Position numbers and translations under genes: made by a program. Shown in pieces: positions 7,831 through 16,453 of a stretch of 64,000 nucleotides of DNA; the first letter of the stretch is position 1, and every line of letters starts with the position of its first letter. Below the pieces are notes generated by a model that was not told where the DNA came from, did not search any database, and saw nothing but the letters and a program-made list of their open reading frames with translations. This stretch comes from Anaerolineales bacterium. GTDB taxonomy: Bacteria; Chloroflexota; Anaerolineae; Anaerolineales; Villigracilaceae. The DNA is taken from NCBI GenBank assembly GCA_015075725.1, contig JABTTV010000001.1, forward strand, positions 1,736,001 through 1,800,000. Direction: 5' to 3'.

Positions 7831-8766
7831 ATGAAAAAAGTTTTCAATACCATTCTCGTGACCCTGACCCTTGCGGCTCTTCTCCTCACCGGGTGCGGAT
7901 CTGTCCCTCAAAACGCGGACAACGCCTTGAACGTCCTCGCCTCCACCACCTTTCTGGCAGACATTACCCAAAACGTGGCGGGCGACCGCGCTCAAGTTGT
8001 TTCTTTGCTTCCGATCGGCTCAGATCCGCATGCCTATCAAGCCACACCTGCGGATGTGGTCAAGATCTCGGAAAGTACGATTTTGATCCTGAATGGCATC
8101 GAATATGAGCACTTCATCGAGCCGCTGCTCGAAAATGCGGACGGCGAACGGCTTGTGATCGTCGCTTCGGATGGGCTGGAACCGCACCCCATGGAGGAAG
8201 ACGCGGGCGAGGAACATGCAGGCGAAGAAGAACATGAGGCGGTCGATCCGCATATGTGGCTCGACCCGAATCTCGTCATCACTTATGTGGAAAACATCCG
8301 TGACGGGTTAAGTCAGGCAGACCCGGGCGGGGCTGAAGTTTACAGGTCCAATGCGGAGGTGTATATCGCCCAATTGAAAGATTTGGATAGCTTCATCAAA
8401 TCGCAAGTGGAATCAGTTCCCGCTGAACGACGCCTGCTGGTGACAAACCATGAAGCGCTGGGTTACTTTGCGGAGCGGTACGGGTTCACGATCGTGGATA
8501 CCATCCTGCCGAGTGTCAGTTCCGAGGCGAGCGCTTCGGCGCAGGAAGTCGCTTCCGCGATTGAGAGGATCAAATTATCGGGTGCTCCAGCCATTTTCCT
8601 GGGCGAGGTGGAGAACGACTCTCTCGCCGAACAGATCGCGTCGGAGACCGATATAAAAGTGGTCAGAGACCTGTATCTTGAAACTCTGACCGACGGGCCT
8701 CCCGCAGCGACTTATATCGAGATGATGAAATATAATGTCACGCAGATCGCTGATGCGTTGAAGTAA
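7831..8766 (+). CDS. znuA: Zinc-type ABC transporter substrate-binding lipoprotein (ZnuA-like)
   Basis: A 311-residue cluster 9 metal-binding lipoprotein. The lipobox is LLTGC (Cys22). Metal ligands expected of the A-I family are visible: His67 (SDPHAYQ), His141 (PHMWLDP) and His207 (TNHEALGY), with an acidic residue in the C-terminal lobe. Residues 116-140 form the acidic, His-containing flexible loop (EEHAGEEEHE) typical of zinc-specific rather than manganese-specific members. The ribosome site TAGGAG precedes the ATG. It delivers metal to the ZnuB/ZnuC pair encoded next. Confidence 0.88.
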   Translation: MKKVFNTILVTLTLAALLLTGCGSVPQNADNALNVLASTTFLADITQNVAGDRAQVVSLLPIGSDPHAYQATPADVVKISESTILILNGIEYEHFIEPLLENADGERLVIVASDGLEPHPMEEDAGEEHAGEEEHEAVDPHMWLDPNLVITYVENIRDGLSQADPGGAEVYRSNAEVYIAQLKDLDSFIKSQVESVPAERRLLVTNHEALGYFAERYGFTIVDTILPSVSSEASASAQEVASAIERIKLSGAPAIFLGEVENDSLAEQIASETDIKVVRDLYLETLTDGPPAATYIEMMKYNVTQIADALK

Positions 8767-8773
8767 GATGTCT

Positions 8774-8909
8774 TTGCGAGGGCTGATGGTCGAGTAGTGG
8801 CACGTGTTCGTCGCGCCACGTCCCGAGACCCAGCCCGAAGCGTCGCCTTGCGACGCAATCTCCATGAACGCGGTGGATTGCTTTGTCGTCGCTTCGCTCC
8901 TCCTCGCAA
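8774..8909. repeat. Imperfect palindromic intergenic repeat within the znu operon
   Basis: The 157-nt gap between znuA and znuC is filled by a repeat-like unit. TTGCGAGG at 8774-8781 is matched by CCTCGCAA at 8902-8909, and an internal hairpin has GCGTCGC/GCGACGC arms (8840-8856). The words TTGCGACGCAATCTCC and TCCTCGCAATGACAG resemble a widespread class of bacterial intergenic repeats. It splits an operon whose other genes overlap. It also leaves a spurious in-frame extension upstream of znuC. Confidence 0.6.
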
Positions 8910-8923
8910 TGACAGGAATAGAC

Positions 8924-9733
8924 ATGTACCCAAACACAAACCACAAACATGACCAACCCATTCTGGATGTAACGCATCTGACCTTCCGCTATAACGGCCG
9001 GGACGCGCTGGAGAACATCACCTTTCACTTGCATGAAGGCGAGCGTGTCGCCATCGTGGGACCGAACGGCGCGGGGAAGAGCACATTGATCAAAGTGATC
9101 GCCGGTGTCCTGCAACCGACCTCCGGGGAAGTGAACATCTACGGAACACGACCGAATAAACATGTTTGCATCGGTTATATCCCGCAGCGCAACCAGGTGG
9201 ACTGGCATTTCCCCGTCAGTGTGGCCGACGTGGTGATGATGGGGCGCTCGGCAAAACTGGGTCCGTTCAATTTTCCTCACAAGCGCGATTGGGATATCGT
9301 GAATCACGCCCTCGAAACGGTCGAGTTGATTAATCTCGCCGGGCGGCAGATCAGCCAGCTTTCGGGTGGTCAGCAGCAGCGCATGTTCATCGCCCGCGCG
9401 CTTGCCCAGGAAGCGGAATTGATGTTAATGGACGAGCCATTGACCGGGCTCGATGCCCCGTCGCAGGAGGGATTGCTTGATTTGCTGGATCGTCTAAAGG
9501 CGGAAAAAGTCACCGTCATGGTGGCTACTCACGATCTCGATCAGGCGGCGACACATTTTGACAGGATCATGCTTTTGAATCATCGTTTGGTGGCGTTTGG
9601 GGAGCCGGGAATCGTGTTACATACCGATAATCTCCTGCGCGCTTATGGCGGAAGATTGAAACCGGTCGACGGGCAGGTCGTTTTGAGTATTGATGATTGT
9701 TGCGACGGCGAAGAGCATGAACACAATCATTGA
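8924..9733 (+). CDS. znuC: Metal ABC transporter ATP-binding protein (ZnuC-like)
   Basis: A 269-residue ATPase with Walker A GPNGAGKS, Q-loop YIPQRNQVDW, signature LSGGQQQR, Walker B LMLMDEP and switch His in ATHDLDQ. The QR(N)xVDWxFPVxVxDVVxMGR region is characteristic of the Mn/Zn (ZnuC/MntB) subgroup. The C-terminus is His/Asp/Glu-rich (DDCCDGEEHEHNH). The ATG at 8924 (MYPNTNHKHD) follows ACAGGA. Earlier in-frame starts would translate the intergenic repeat. It energises ZnuB and overlaps it by 17 bp. Confidence 0.9.
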   Translation: MYPNTNHKHDQPILDVTHLTFRYNGRDALENITFHLHEGERVAIVGPNGAGKSTLIKVIAGVLQPTSGEVNIYGTRPNKHVCIGYIPQRNQVDWHFPVSVADVVMMGRSAKLGPFNFPHKRDWDIVNHALETVELINLAGRQISQLSGGQQQRMFIARALAQEAELMLMDEPLTGLDAPSQEGLLDLLDRLKAEKVTVMVATHDLDQAATHFDRIMLLNHRLVAFGEPGIVLHTDNLLRAYGGRLKPVDGQVVLSIDDCCDGEEHEHNH

Positions 9734-10556
9734 ACTTCTTGCAACCCCGCTTCAATATGAATTCATGCAGCGCGGAATGACTGCCGCGATCCTCGTTGGC
9801 ATCGTCTGCGCGGTGGTGGGTACGTACATGGTTCTGCGCGGTATGGCGTTCTTTGGCGATGCGCTTGCCCATACCATATTGCCCGGCATTGCACTGGGGT
9901 ATCTGATCAGCGGCGGAGATAAGGATGTGCTTTTCTGGTGGGCATTGGGAACATCCGTCCTTGCGGCGTTGGGGATCGGCGCCATCAGCAAGAATTCGCA
10001 GATCAAGGAAGATACATCCATAGGCATTATCTTCGCCGGGATGTTCGCGCTGGGGATCGCCTTGATATCCACAGTTCGCAGCTACGCCGTGGATTTGAGT
10101 CATTTCCTTTTCGGGGATGTGTTGTCCGTCTCGGTACAAAGCTTGTGGCTGATTCTGATATTTGGGGGAGTCGTACTCCTTGTCATCTTTGCTTTCTACA
10201 AAGAATTCATGACCCTTTCCTTCGACCCCACCCTGGCCGCTACGCTGCGACTCCCGGTCGGATTTCTAAATAACCTGCTCCTCGCCCTGATCGCTGTGAC
10301 CGTTGCCGTTTCGCTTCAAACCGTCGGCGTGGCATTGATGGTCGCCATGCTTGTGACTCCCGCGGCAACGGCGTATTTACTTACGCATCGCCTGTCGCAC
10401 ATGATGATGCTTGCCGCGGTTATTGCATCATTTTCAGGGATCATCGGTTTGTATCTCTCGTTCTATCTCAGCATCGCCTCCGGCGCGGCGGTCGTCTTGA
10501 CAGCGACCGTCTTCTTTTTGATCGCCTTTGGGTGGAAAAAGTTCCGGGGCGGATGA
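9717..10556 (+). CDS. znuB: Metal ABC transporter permease (ZnuB-like)
   Basis: A 279-residue ABC-3 family permease with about eight membrane helices. Characteristic segments are GTYMVLRGMAFFGDALAHTILPGIALGY near the N-terminus, EDTSIGIIFAGMFALGIAL in the middle and GVALMVAMLVTPAATAYLLT near the C-terminus. The start ATG at 9717 lies inside the end of znuC, and the stop overlaps the next gene's ATG, so translation is coupled on both sides. Together with znuA and znuC it completes a high-affinity zinc (or Mn) importer. Confidence 0.9.
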   Translation: MNTIIELLATPLQYEFMQRGMTAAILVGIVCAVVGTYMVLRGMAFFGDALAHTILPGIALGYLISGGDKDVLFWWALGTSVLAALGIGAISKNSQIKEDTSIGIIFAGMFALGIALISTVRSYAVDLSHFLFGDVLSVSVQSLWLILIFGGVVLLVIFAFYKEFMTLSFDPTLAATLRLPVGFLNNLLLALIAVTVAVSLQTVGVALMVAMLVTPAATAYLLTHRLSHMMMLAAVIASFSGIIGLYLSFYLSIASGAAVVLTATVFFLIAFGWKKFRGG

Positions 10557-11485
10557 CCTTCAAAGGCGCGATATCCACACGTCCTCAACAGGAAAATATT
10601 TATATCCAGCGGATCAATGCCGTGCTTGACCATGCCCGCAGGAACCTGGATAAAGAACTGTCCCTGGAGACGTTGGCAGCGGTAGCTGGATTTTCGCCTT
10701 TTCATTTCCACCGGGTGTTCAAGGCTCTCACGGAAGAAACGGTCAGCGATATGGCAATCCGCCTGCGCCTGGAACGAGCCGCCGCTTTATTGCGTTCTGC
10801 ACCTGAGCTTTCCATCACTGCCGCTGCCTACGAATGCGGGTTTCGCTCCGCTTCCGTATTTTCCCGGGCGTTCAAGAAGCAGTTTGGAATCACTGCCCGG
10901 GGATGGGATCGCCAAAGCCCACTGAAAAACAGCAAGAATGGTCAAGTCCTTGACGGCTTTCCCCGCTATACTGCCGAAAGTTTGAAAACATTCGAGGGAC
11001 ACGACCTGTTTAATGTCCAGGTTCGCTCCCTCCCGGCGCAAAGGCTGGCGTACATCCGTGTATTTGACTCGTACGCGGATTTCAACCGTGTCAAAAGTGC
11101 ATTTCATCGCCTTTGTGATTGGTATTCACGGCATGTTGGTGATCTGTCCGAAACCACTCTTTACGGCATGTCGCAAGACGATCCCGAAATCACACCGTTG
11201 AATCTCTGCAGGTTTGATTGGTGTTTGAAGGTGCCGGGTGAAGTTGAGCCGGAAGGCGAAGTGGATATTCTGGATTTCCCGGCTTGTGAGGCGGCAAGCC
11301 TCCACTGCCTCGGCGGAATCGAACAGGAAGATAAAGCCCTTCAGTATTTGTTCCGGCATTGGCTTCCAAACAGCCGCTATCAACCGGCAAACCTGCCTGC
11401 CATGGAGATCTACCGTCGTCTGCCTTCCGAACTTGGCTGGGATTTCTACGACATGGATTGTGCCATCCCAATTGTGGCTTTGTAG
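10553..11485 (+). CDS. AraC-family regulator with GyrI-like effector-binding domain
   Basis: A 310-residue protein. Residues about 18-115 carry two AraC helix-turn-helix motifs (LSLETLAAVAGFSPFHFHRVFKALT and ITAAAYECGFRSASVFSRAFKKQFG). Residues about 150-310 resemble the GyrI/Rob effector-binding domain (VQVRSLPAQRLAYIRVFDSYADF to YRRLPSELGWDFYDMDCAIPI), which binds amphipathic small molecules. The start overlaps the znuB stop as ATGA and follows GGGGCGG. Despite this linkage, its probable targets are multidrug or stress genes rather than metal uptake, as inferred from the family. Confidence 0.85.
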   Translation: MTFKGAISTRPQQENIYIQRINAVLDHARRNLDKELSLETLAAVAGFSPFHFHRVFKALTEETVSDMAIRLRLERAAALLRSAPELSITAAAYECGFRSASVFSRAFKKQFGITARGWDRQSPLKNSKNGQVLDGFPRYTAESLKTFEGHDLFNVQVRSLPAQRLAYIRVFDSYADFNRVKSAFHRLCDWYSRHVGDLSETTLYGMSQDDPEITPLNLCRFDWCLKVPGEVEPEGEVDILDFPACEAASLHCLGGIEQEDKALQYLFRHWLPNSRYQPANLPAMEIYRRLPSELGWDFYDMDCAIPIVAL

Positions 11486-11526
11486 TCGCAATCTGATTCT
11501 ATTTATCGTCACAAGGAGAAATAAAC

Positions 11527-11898
11527 ATGGAACTCGGAACATTCTCGGTAAGCCTGTCGGTCAAAAATATCAAAGCCTCGAAGGACTTTTACGAAAAACT
11601 TGGCTTCGAACCATTTGGCGGGGATATCTCACAGAATTGGTTGATCATGAAGAACGGCGATTGTGTGATCGGACTTTTCCAGGGCATGTTCGAGGGGAAT
11701 ATATTGACCTTCAACCCGGGTTGGGACGGAAATGCCCAAAACCTGTCCTCTTTTACAGACATTCGCGAACTCCAGCGGAAATTGAAAGCTCAGGGTGTGG
11801 CATTGACCAGCGAAGCCGATGAATCGACCACCGGACCGGCGAGTTTTACATTGGTGGATCCCGATGGGAATGCCATCCTTGTAGACCAGCATGTGTAA
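11527..11898 (+). CDS. VOC (glyoxalase/bleomycin-resistance-like) family protein
   Basis: A 123-residue single-domain vicinal-oxygen-chelate protein, with strong ribosome site AAGGAG. It starts with the beta strand FSVSLSVKNIKASKDFYEKLGF and ends with ASFTLVDPDGNAILVDQHV, the classical first and last elements of a VOC module pair. Canonical metal ligands are not all evident, so catalysis is uncertain. It lies 41 nt after the AraC/GyrI regulator and may be controlled by it. Confidence 0.8.
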   Translation: MELGTFSVSLSVKNIKASKDFYEKLGFEPFGGDISQNWLIMKNGDCVIGLFQGMFEGNILTFNPGWDGNAQNLSSFTDIRELQRKLKAQGVALTSEADESTTGPASFTLVDPDGNAILVDQHV

Positions 11899-12055
11899 CT
11901 GGTTGAAATCACAGGATGTAAAACAGAAAGACAGATGAACTTCTGACCCTAGTACCAATGGTCATGAGGCCAATGCCCCTTAAGTTCATTGTGGGTTTGG
12001 CGGGCTTCCGTGATAATACCGCCATCAAATTCACAAAAACAAAGGAGATATACCC

Positions 12056-12496
12056 ATGACGCTTATCGAAAATTCCATCTTCATCAAGGCTTCCCCCGAA
12101 AAGGTCTTCGCCCATATCACGAATATCGAAGGGCAGAAGAACCAGTACGTCACCAGCGTAGAAGCGGATGGACCCCTTAAGCTCGGCACCAGGATCATGA
12201 CCTCCGTCAAAGCCGCCAACGGCACCGTGAATGTCATCACTTCGGAGGTGGTCGGCTTCGAGAAGAATAAACTTTACAGCGTAAAAACCATTGCCACCCC
12301 GCCCGCTTCGGACATGGTCAGCACCAATATCCTCGAAGCGGAAAACGGTGGTACCAAGCTCATCCTCCAAACCGAAACGGTTCTCACTCCTCCCGGCATG
12401 CCGTCCATGCCCGGCATGGAGGATATGATGAAGAAGCAGATGATCGCCGGATTCGACGCGACCCTTGCCCAGATGAAGAAAGCCATCGAAGGCTGA
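12056..12496 (+). CDS. SRPBCC (START/Bet v1-like) superfamily protein
   Basis: A 146-residue protein with the SRPBCC fold signature: ENSIFIKASPEKVFAHITNIEGQ at the start, alternating strands in the middle, and a long C-terminal helix (MEDMMKKQMIAGFDATLAQMKKAIEG). Such proteins bind hydrophobic ligands in a deep cavity, and polyketide cyclases and CoxG belong here. No specific ligand is indicated. AAAGGAGAT precedes the ATG. The 157-nt gap before it contains a possible TAATAC -10 box and nothing else I can identify. A strong terminator follows. Confidence 0.75.
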   Translation: MTLIENSIFIKASPEKVFAHITNIEGQKNQYVTSVEADGPLKLGTRIMTSVKAANGTVNVITSEVVGFEKNKLYSVKTIATPPASDMVSTNILEAENGGTKLILQTETVLTPPGMPSMPGMEDMMKKQMIAGFDATLAQMKKAIEG

Positions 12497-12515
12497 TTCA
12501 CTCAAATTCTTATGA

Positions 12516-12554
12516 CCGTAGAACAAGTCCATGGACTTGTTCTACGGTTTTTTT
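12516..12554. terminator. Intrinsic terminator after the SRPBCC gene
   Basis: A perfect 16-bp inverted repeat (CCGTAGAACAAGTCCA paired with 12532-12547) is followed by seven T residues. The next gene's -10 box starts three bases later. Confidence 0.85.
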
Positions 12555-12556
12555 GT

Positions 12557-12562
12557 TACAAT
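12557..12562 (+). promoter_or_regulatory. -10 box for M1 peptidase gene 1, leaderless spacing
   Basis: TACAAT ends 7 nt before the ATG at 12570, directly after the T tract of the preceding terminator. It supports MHDHKKSIII as the true N-terminus rather than a longer frame that would run through the terminator. Confidence 0.5.
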
Positions 12563-12569
12563 CTCGCCC

Positions 12570-14069
12570 ATGCATGACCATAAAAAATCGATCATCATCC
12601 TTTTTACCGCCATCCTATTGGTTGCCGCGTGTTCCTCCAATCAGGCGGTCAATACGGCAGCGCCTAGCGAACAGGTCTTCGTGACCTCCGTTACTGAGAC
12701 AATTCCCGCAGCCGCTGCGGAAACTCAACTTCCAGCAAACACTCCTGCGCCTGCGCTCGAACGCGCAAAATATATATTGAATGCCACATTGGATTACGAT
12801 GCCCATACCGTCAGCGTGGACCAGGCCATTCAGTATCCCAACCTGACCGGCAGCCAACTCAGCGCTCTCGTCCTTGCCGTCACGCCGAACCTGTGGGATG
12901 AAGGTTTCTCTCTGACCGGAATTGTCATCGACGGGCAGCCTGTGACGACCTACGTGCTCGACGGGCAGCGACTCGATATCGCTCTCGCTTCTCTTCTCCC
13001 TGCAAACGGAGTCGTTGAGATCAAACTTCAATACACGTTAAGCCTTCCCTTCGCCGAGCAGGAAGACCCGAACGTTTCCCGTCCGCGCATTTACGGCTAT
13101 ACCAGCAGGCAGGTCAATCTTATCAATTGGTATCCGTTCATCGTCCCGAACATCGACGGCGAATGGATCCTGCACGACCCGTGGTATTACGGTGAACATC
13201 TTGTTTACGATTCAGCAGATTACGAAATGACCCTCAAATTTGCAGACCCGGCTTCGGCTCCCATCGTCGCTTCGAGCGGAGTCCCCGAGGCGCAGCCCGA
13301 TGGTTCGACTCGTTACACCATCACATCCGCGCGGACCTTTGCCATTGCCGCAAGCCGCGACTTTCAAACATCCAGCACGCAGGTTGGTGATGTGACGCTC
13401 ACCAGTTATTACTTCGCTTTCAACGAAGCGGGAGGGCAGGGGGCATTGCAGGCATCGGGGCAGGCATTGCAGGTCTATGGCGCGCGTTTCGGACCCTACC
13501 CTCATAAGAGCCTCGCCATCGTGATGGGCGACTTCAACGACGGCATGGAATACTCGGCGTTTTTCTATCTCAGCCGCGATTTTTATAACCTGTATGATGG
13601 AACGCCCGCCAATTATCTGACGTTTGTCGCTGTGCATGAGACCGCGCATCAATGGTGGTTCGAGCAGGTTGCCAACGACCAGGCGCTTCAACCCTGGCTC
13701 GACGAGACCCTGGCGACATACAGTGAACGTGTTTATTACGAAAGCACATATCCCGACCTGGTATCCTGGTGGTGGTCGTATCGCATCGATTTCTATAAGC
13801 CGGAGGGCTTCGTGGATATTCCCATCTACGAAGGGCAGGGGTTTCGTCCCTACACCAACGCCACCTATTTTCAGGGAGCGCACTTTCTGGAAAAAGTCCG
13901 CGAGCGCATCGGCGATGATGCCTTCTTTGCCTTCCTTCAGGATTATCTCAACCAGGGTCGCGGCAGGATCGTCACCGGGAACGATTTCTTTCGCATCCTT
14001 CGCGCCAACGCAGGCGCGACCGACATCTCCGACCTCATCAACCAATACTTCCGCAGCGTCTATCAATGA
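12570..14069 (+). CDS. M1-family metallopeptidase lipoprotein (copy 1)
   Basis: A 499-residue lipoprotein with lipobox LVAAC and a Thr/Pro/Ala linker, followed by an aminopeptidase-N-like fold. The zinc site HETAHQWW (HExxH) and the third ligand in WLDETLATYSE are intact. The upstream beta domain has INWYPFIVPNIDGEWILHDP. It probably acts as an extracytoplasmic zinc aminopeptidase or a related peptidase. It is shorter than classical PepN (about 870 residues) because the C-terminal helical domain is absent. Its gene overlaps a paralogue (ATGA), so the two are translated together. Confidence 0.87.
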   Translation: MHDHKKSIIILFTAILLVAACSSNQAVNTAAPSEQVFVTSVTETIPAAAAETQLPANTPAPALERAKYILNATLDYDAHTVSVDQAIQYPNLTGSQLSALVLAVTPNLWDEGFSLTGIVIDGQPVTTYVLDGQRLDIALASLLPANGVVEIKLQYTLSLPFAEQEDPNVSRPRIYGYTSRQVNLINWYPFIVPNIDGEWILHDPWYYGEHLVYDSADYEMTLKFADPASAPIVASSGVPEAQPDGSTRYTITSARTFAIAASRDFQTSSTQVGDVTLTSYYFAFNEAGGQGALQASGQALQVYGARFGPYPHKSLAIVMGDFNDGMEYSAFFYLSRDFYNLYDGTPANYLTFVAVHETAHQWWFEQVANDQALQPWLDETLATYSERVYYESTYPDLVSWWWSYRIDFYKPEGFVDIPIYEGQGFRPYTNATYFQGAHFLEKVRERIGDDAFFAFLQDYLNQGRGRIVTGNDFFRILRANAGATDISDLINQYFRSVYQ

Positions 14070-15664
14070 AAAAGAACTTACGCATCACGAATAACACATT
14101 ACGCATCACTTTCTTCTTCCTTCTTTCCTCTTTCCTTCCTGCCTGCGCCGCGCCTGCCACTCCAACATCCACACCCCTTCCTTTCGCGGAATTCATCCTG
14201 CCGACATATGAACGCTCCGAATCGGCCACTCCGTTCCAGCCCGCGGCGCAAACCAGTACGCCGATCCCGACCTTTACTTCATCGCCGATTCCAACAATGA
14301 CGTTTACCTCTCCGCCGCCAGCGACATTGACATCGCCTCCTTCCACGCTGACGGTGAATGCGCCTCCCCCACCTTCATCTCCGCCTGTTACTTCTTCACG
14401 CACGAATTACATCATCAATGCAACGCTTGATTTCAAGAACAGATCGATCTCCGCAGATGAGACGGTGCGCTATTACAACAACACCGGCGGGACTTTATCC
14501 GACCTGGTTTTCTCCATCCAGCCGAATATCTACACCGGCGCGTTCACTCTGAATTCCATCGCGCAGGATGGGACGGCTATGACTTCCTATTCCCTGAGCG
14601 GACAGCGCCTGGGCGTGACCCTGAACCAGCCGTTACCATCCGGCGCGGCAACGACGATCACTCTCAGTTTCAATCTCAAGATTCCACAAAAGGGCTCTGG
14701 CGATGTCTTCGGCTACGATTTCAACCAGATCAATCTTGTCGATTGGTATCCGTTTATCGTTCCAAATCGCGGGGGCTGGATTTTACACGACCCCATGTCC
14801 TGGGGCGAACACCTCGTGTATGACTCATCGGATGTGGAGTTGAACATCAAGACCGACCCCGGCGTGATCCTTGCAGTCGGTGCATCCCCCGAAGCCAACG
14901 GCGAATGGACTCGATACCGCATGTACGGCGCACGGACGTTGGCGCTCTCCGCCAGCAATGAGTTCATCGTCAATGAGACCACGGTCGGCAATATCAGCAT
15001 CCGCTCCTATTATTTCAACGGCTACCAAAAAGGCGGTGGCGACATGTTGATCTACGCCAGCGAAGCCATTCAAACCTACTCGGCGGAATTTGCGCCCTAC
15101 CCGCACCAGACCCTTGCCATCGTGCAATCGGACATGGACGACGGGCAGGAGTATGACGGGTTGATATTTCTCTCGACCGATTTTTACAGCCAGTACACCG
15201 GCTCGGCCCGCAGTAATCTGACGACCATCGGCGTGCACGAAATTGCCCATCAATGGTGGTACAGCCTGGTCGGCAACGACCACGCCCTCGAACCCTGGCT
15301 CGATGAAGCCCTGTCCACGTACAGCGAGCGCATCTTTTTCGAGAATAACTACCCGGCCAATATCTCGTGGTGGTGGCAATTCCGTGTCAATTATTTCAAG
15401 CCGAGCGGCTACGTGGATGCGACCATCTACGATTACGGTTCCTTCCGCGCGTACACCAATGCCGTTTATTTTCAAGGTGCGCTCTTCCTCGACGATATGC
15501 GTGAACTGATGGGCTATGGCAACTTCTCGAAGTTCATCAAAGCCTACGCCGCGCGACATGCCTACGGCCATGCCACAACCGCGGATTTCTTTGCCCTCGC
15601 AAGAGAGACGATCAACGTCAATTACGACAATTTGATCGCCAGTTATTTTTCGGGATCGTATTGA
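14066..15664 (+). CDS. M1-family metallopeptidase lipoprotein (copy 2)
   Basis: A 532-residue paralogue of the preceding protein. The active site is HEIAHQWW with WLDEALSTYSE, and LVDWYPFIVPNRGGWILHDP parallels copy 1. A longer Thr/Pro/Ser linker (about 32-110) follows a signal peptide ending LPAC. The N-terminal coding bases, 14077-14109, repeat the phrase TTACGCATCAC twice, matching quasi-repeats found between genes elsewhere. The pair looks like a tandem duplication with strong divergence. Both should face the outside of the cell. Confidence 0.86.
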   Translation: MKKNLRITNNTLRITFFFLLSSFLPACAAPATPTSTPLPFAEFILPTYERSESATPFQPAAQTSTPIPTFTSSPIPTMTFTSPPPATLTSPPSTLTVNAPPPPSSPPVTSSRTNYIINATLDFKNRSISADETVRYYNNTGGTLSDLVFSIQPNIYTGAFTLNSIAQDGTAMTSYSLSGQRLGVTLNQPLPSGAATTITLSFNLKIPQKGSGDVFGYDFNQINLVDWYPFIVPNRGGWILHDPMSWGEHLVYDSSDVELNIKTDPGVILAVGASPEANGEWTRYRMYGARTLALSASNEFIVNETTVGNISIRSYYFNGYQKGGGDMLIYASEAIQTYSAEFAPYPHQTLAIVQSDMDDGQEYDGLIFLSTDFYSQYTGSARSNLTTIGVHEIAHQWWYSLVGNDHALEPWLDEALSTYSERIFFENNYPANISWWWQFRVNYFKPSGYVDATIYDYGSFRAYTNAVYFQGALFLDDMRELMGYGNFSKFIKAYAARHAYGHATTADFFALARETINVNYDNLIASYFSGSY

Positions 15665-15671
15665 TGCGTAG

Positions 15672-15712
15672 GGGACGTTAGAGAACGTCCCATATCGGCG
15701 TCAGAGAACGCC
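15672..15712. repeat. Two consecutive hairpins with related AGAG-type loops
   Basis: GGGACGTT/AACGTCCC (15672-15691, loop AGAG) and GGCGT/ACGCC (15697-15712, loop CAGAGA) follow the M1 copy 2 gene. The same paired-hairpin layout occurs at 20694-20739. They may act as a 3' transcript end, although there is no T tract. Confidence 0.5.
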
Positions 15713-15731
15713 AACTATGCACGAGTGGTCA

Positions 15732-15737
15732 TATAAT
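15732..15737 (+). promoter_or_regulatory. -10 box for the RibD-like reductase gene, leaderless spacing
   Basis: TATAAT ends 6 nt before the ATG at 15744, making MNRPYVFINVAMT the N-terminus. This removes nine in-frame residues that would overlap the promoter. Confidence 0.55.
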
Positions 15738-15743
15738 CACAAT

Positions 15744-16430
15744 ATGAACCGACCTTACGTCTTCATCAACGTCGCGATGACCGCGGACGGGAAGATCGAT
15801 ACGTATGCCCGCAAAGGCGCGGCGATCTCTTCCGCACGGGATAAACAGCGTGTGGATGAATTGCGCGCCTCGGCGGATGGAATCCTTGTCGGCGGGAGGA
15901 CGCTTCTGGAAGAGGCGCCCAGACTCACGGTCAAGAGCGAGGCGCTGCGCGAGGGGAGAATCCGGCAGGGACGTTCGCCGAATCCAATCAAGATTGGGGT
16001 GGTTACGGTCGCAGACATCCCGGAAGACTCAGATTTCATTAAGGCAGGCGATTCGTCGCTGGTAATATTCACGACATCGCGGACATCTATATCGAAACTC
16101 GAAGCACTGCAGGCGCTGGGCGCCAGGGTTTTTGTGGACCAAGCCCCACGTGTCGATCTGAATCACATGGTGTTAACATTGAAAAGGATCGGCGTGGATC
16201 ATTTGATGGTGGAAGGCGGCGGGACGATCAACTTTGAACTCATGCGCTTGGGATTGGTCGATGAATTGATGATCTATATCGCCCCGATGATCTTTGGCGG
16301 TGCCACTGCGCCCACCCCCGCCGACGGCATTGGGTTGCTGCACGGGGACGCATTACAGATGAAACTCGCCGGGGTCGAGGAATGGGACGACGGCGGAGTG
16401 GTATTGAAGTATAAATTTATGGGCCGCTGA
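15744..16430 (+). CDS. RibD C-terminal-type pyrimidine reductase (riboflavin synthesis)
   Basis: A 228-residue, stand-alone DHFR-fold reductase (RibD_C family). The start RPYVFINVAMTADGKIDT, the NADPH-binding GILVGGRTLLEEAPRLTV and MVEGGGTINFELMRLGLVDELMIYIAPMIFGG are characteristic of 2,5-diamino-6-ribosylamino-pyrimidinone 5'-phosphate reductases. No deaminase domain is attached, as in archaeal-type enzymes. It is followed 23 nt later by ribA, which makes the first riboflavin intermediate, so a riboflavin role is likely. Other RibD_C proteins act on unrelated substrates. Confidence 0.82.
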   Translation: MNRPYVFINVAMTADGKIDTYARKGAAISSARDKQRVDELRASADGILVGGRTLLEEAPRLTVKSEALREGRIRQGRSPNPIKIGVVTVADIPEDSDFIKAGDSSLVIFTTSRTSISKLEALQALGARVFVDQAPRVDLNHMVLTLKRIGVDHLMVEGGGTINFELMRLGLVDELMIYIAPMIFGGATAPTPADGIGLLHGDALQMKLAGVEEWDDGGVVLKYKFMGR

Positions 16431-16453
16431 ATGCGGTCATTGGAGAGGTAAGC

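Noticed and set aside
14077..14109. Tandem TTACGCATCAC words as a regulatory repeat
   Set aside because: They lie inside the signal-peptide coding region of the second M1 peptidase and are better explained as part of the dispersed quasi-repeat family.
15665..15743. FMN riboswitch before the riboflavin genes
   Set aside because: The gap holds two simple hairpins and a leaderless-type promoter; the conserved FMN core is absent and there is no space for it.
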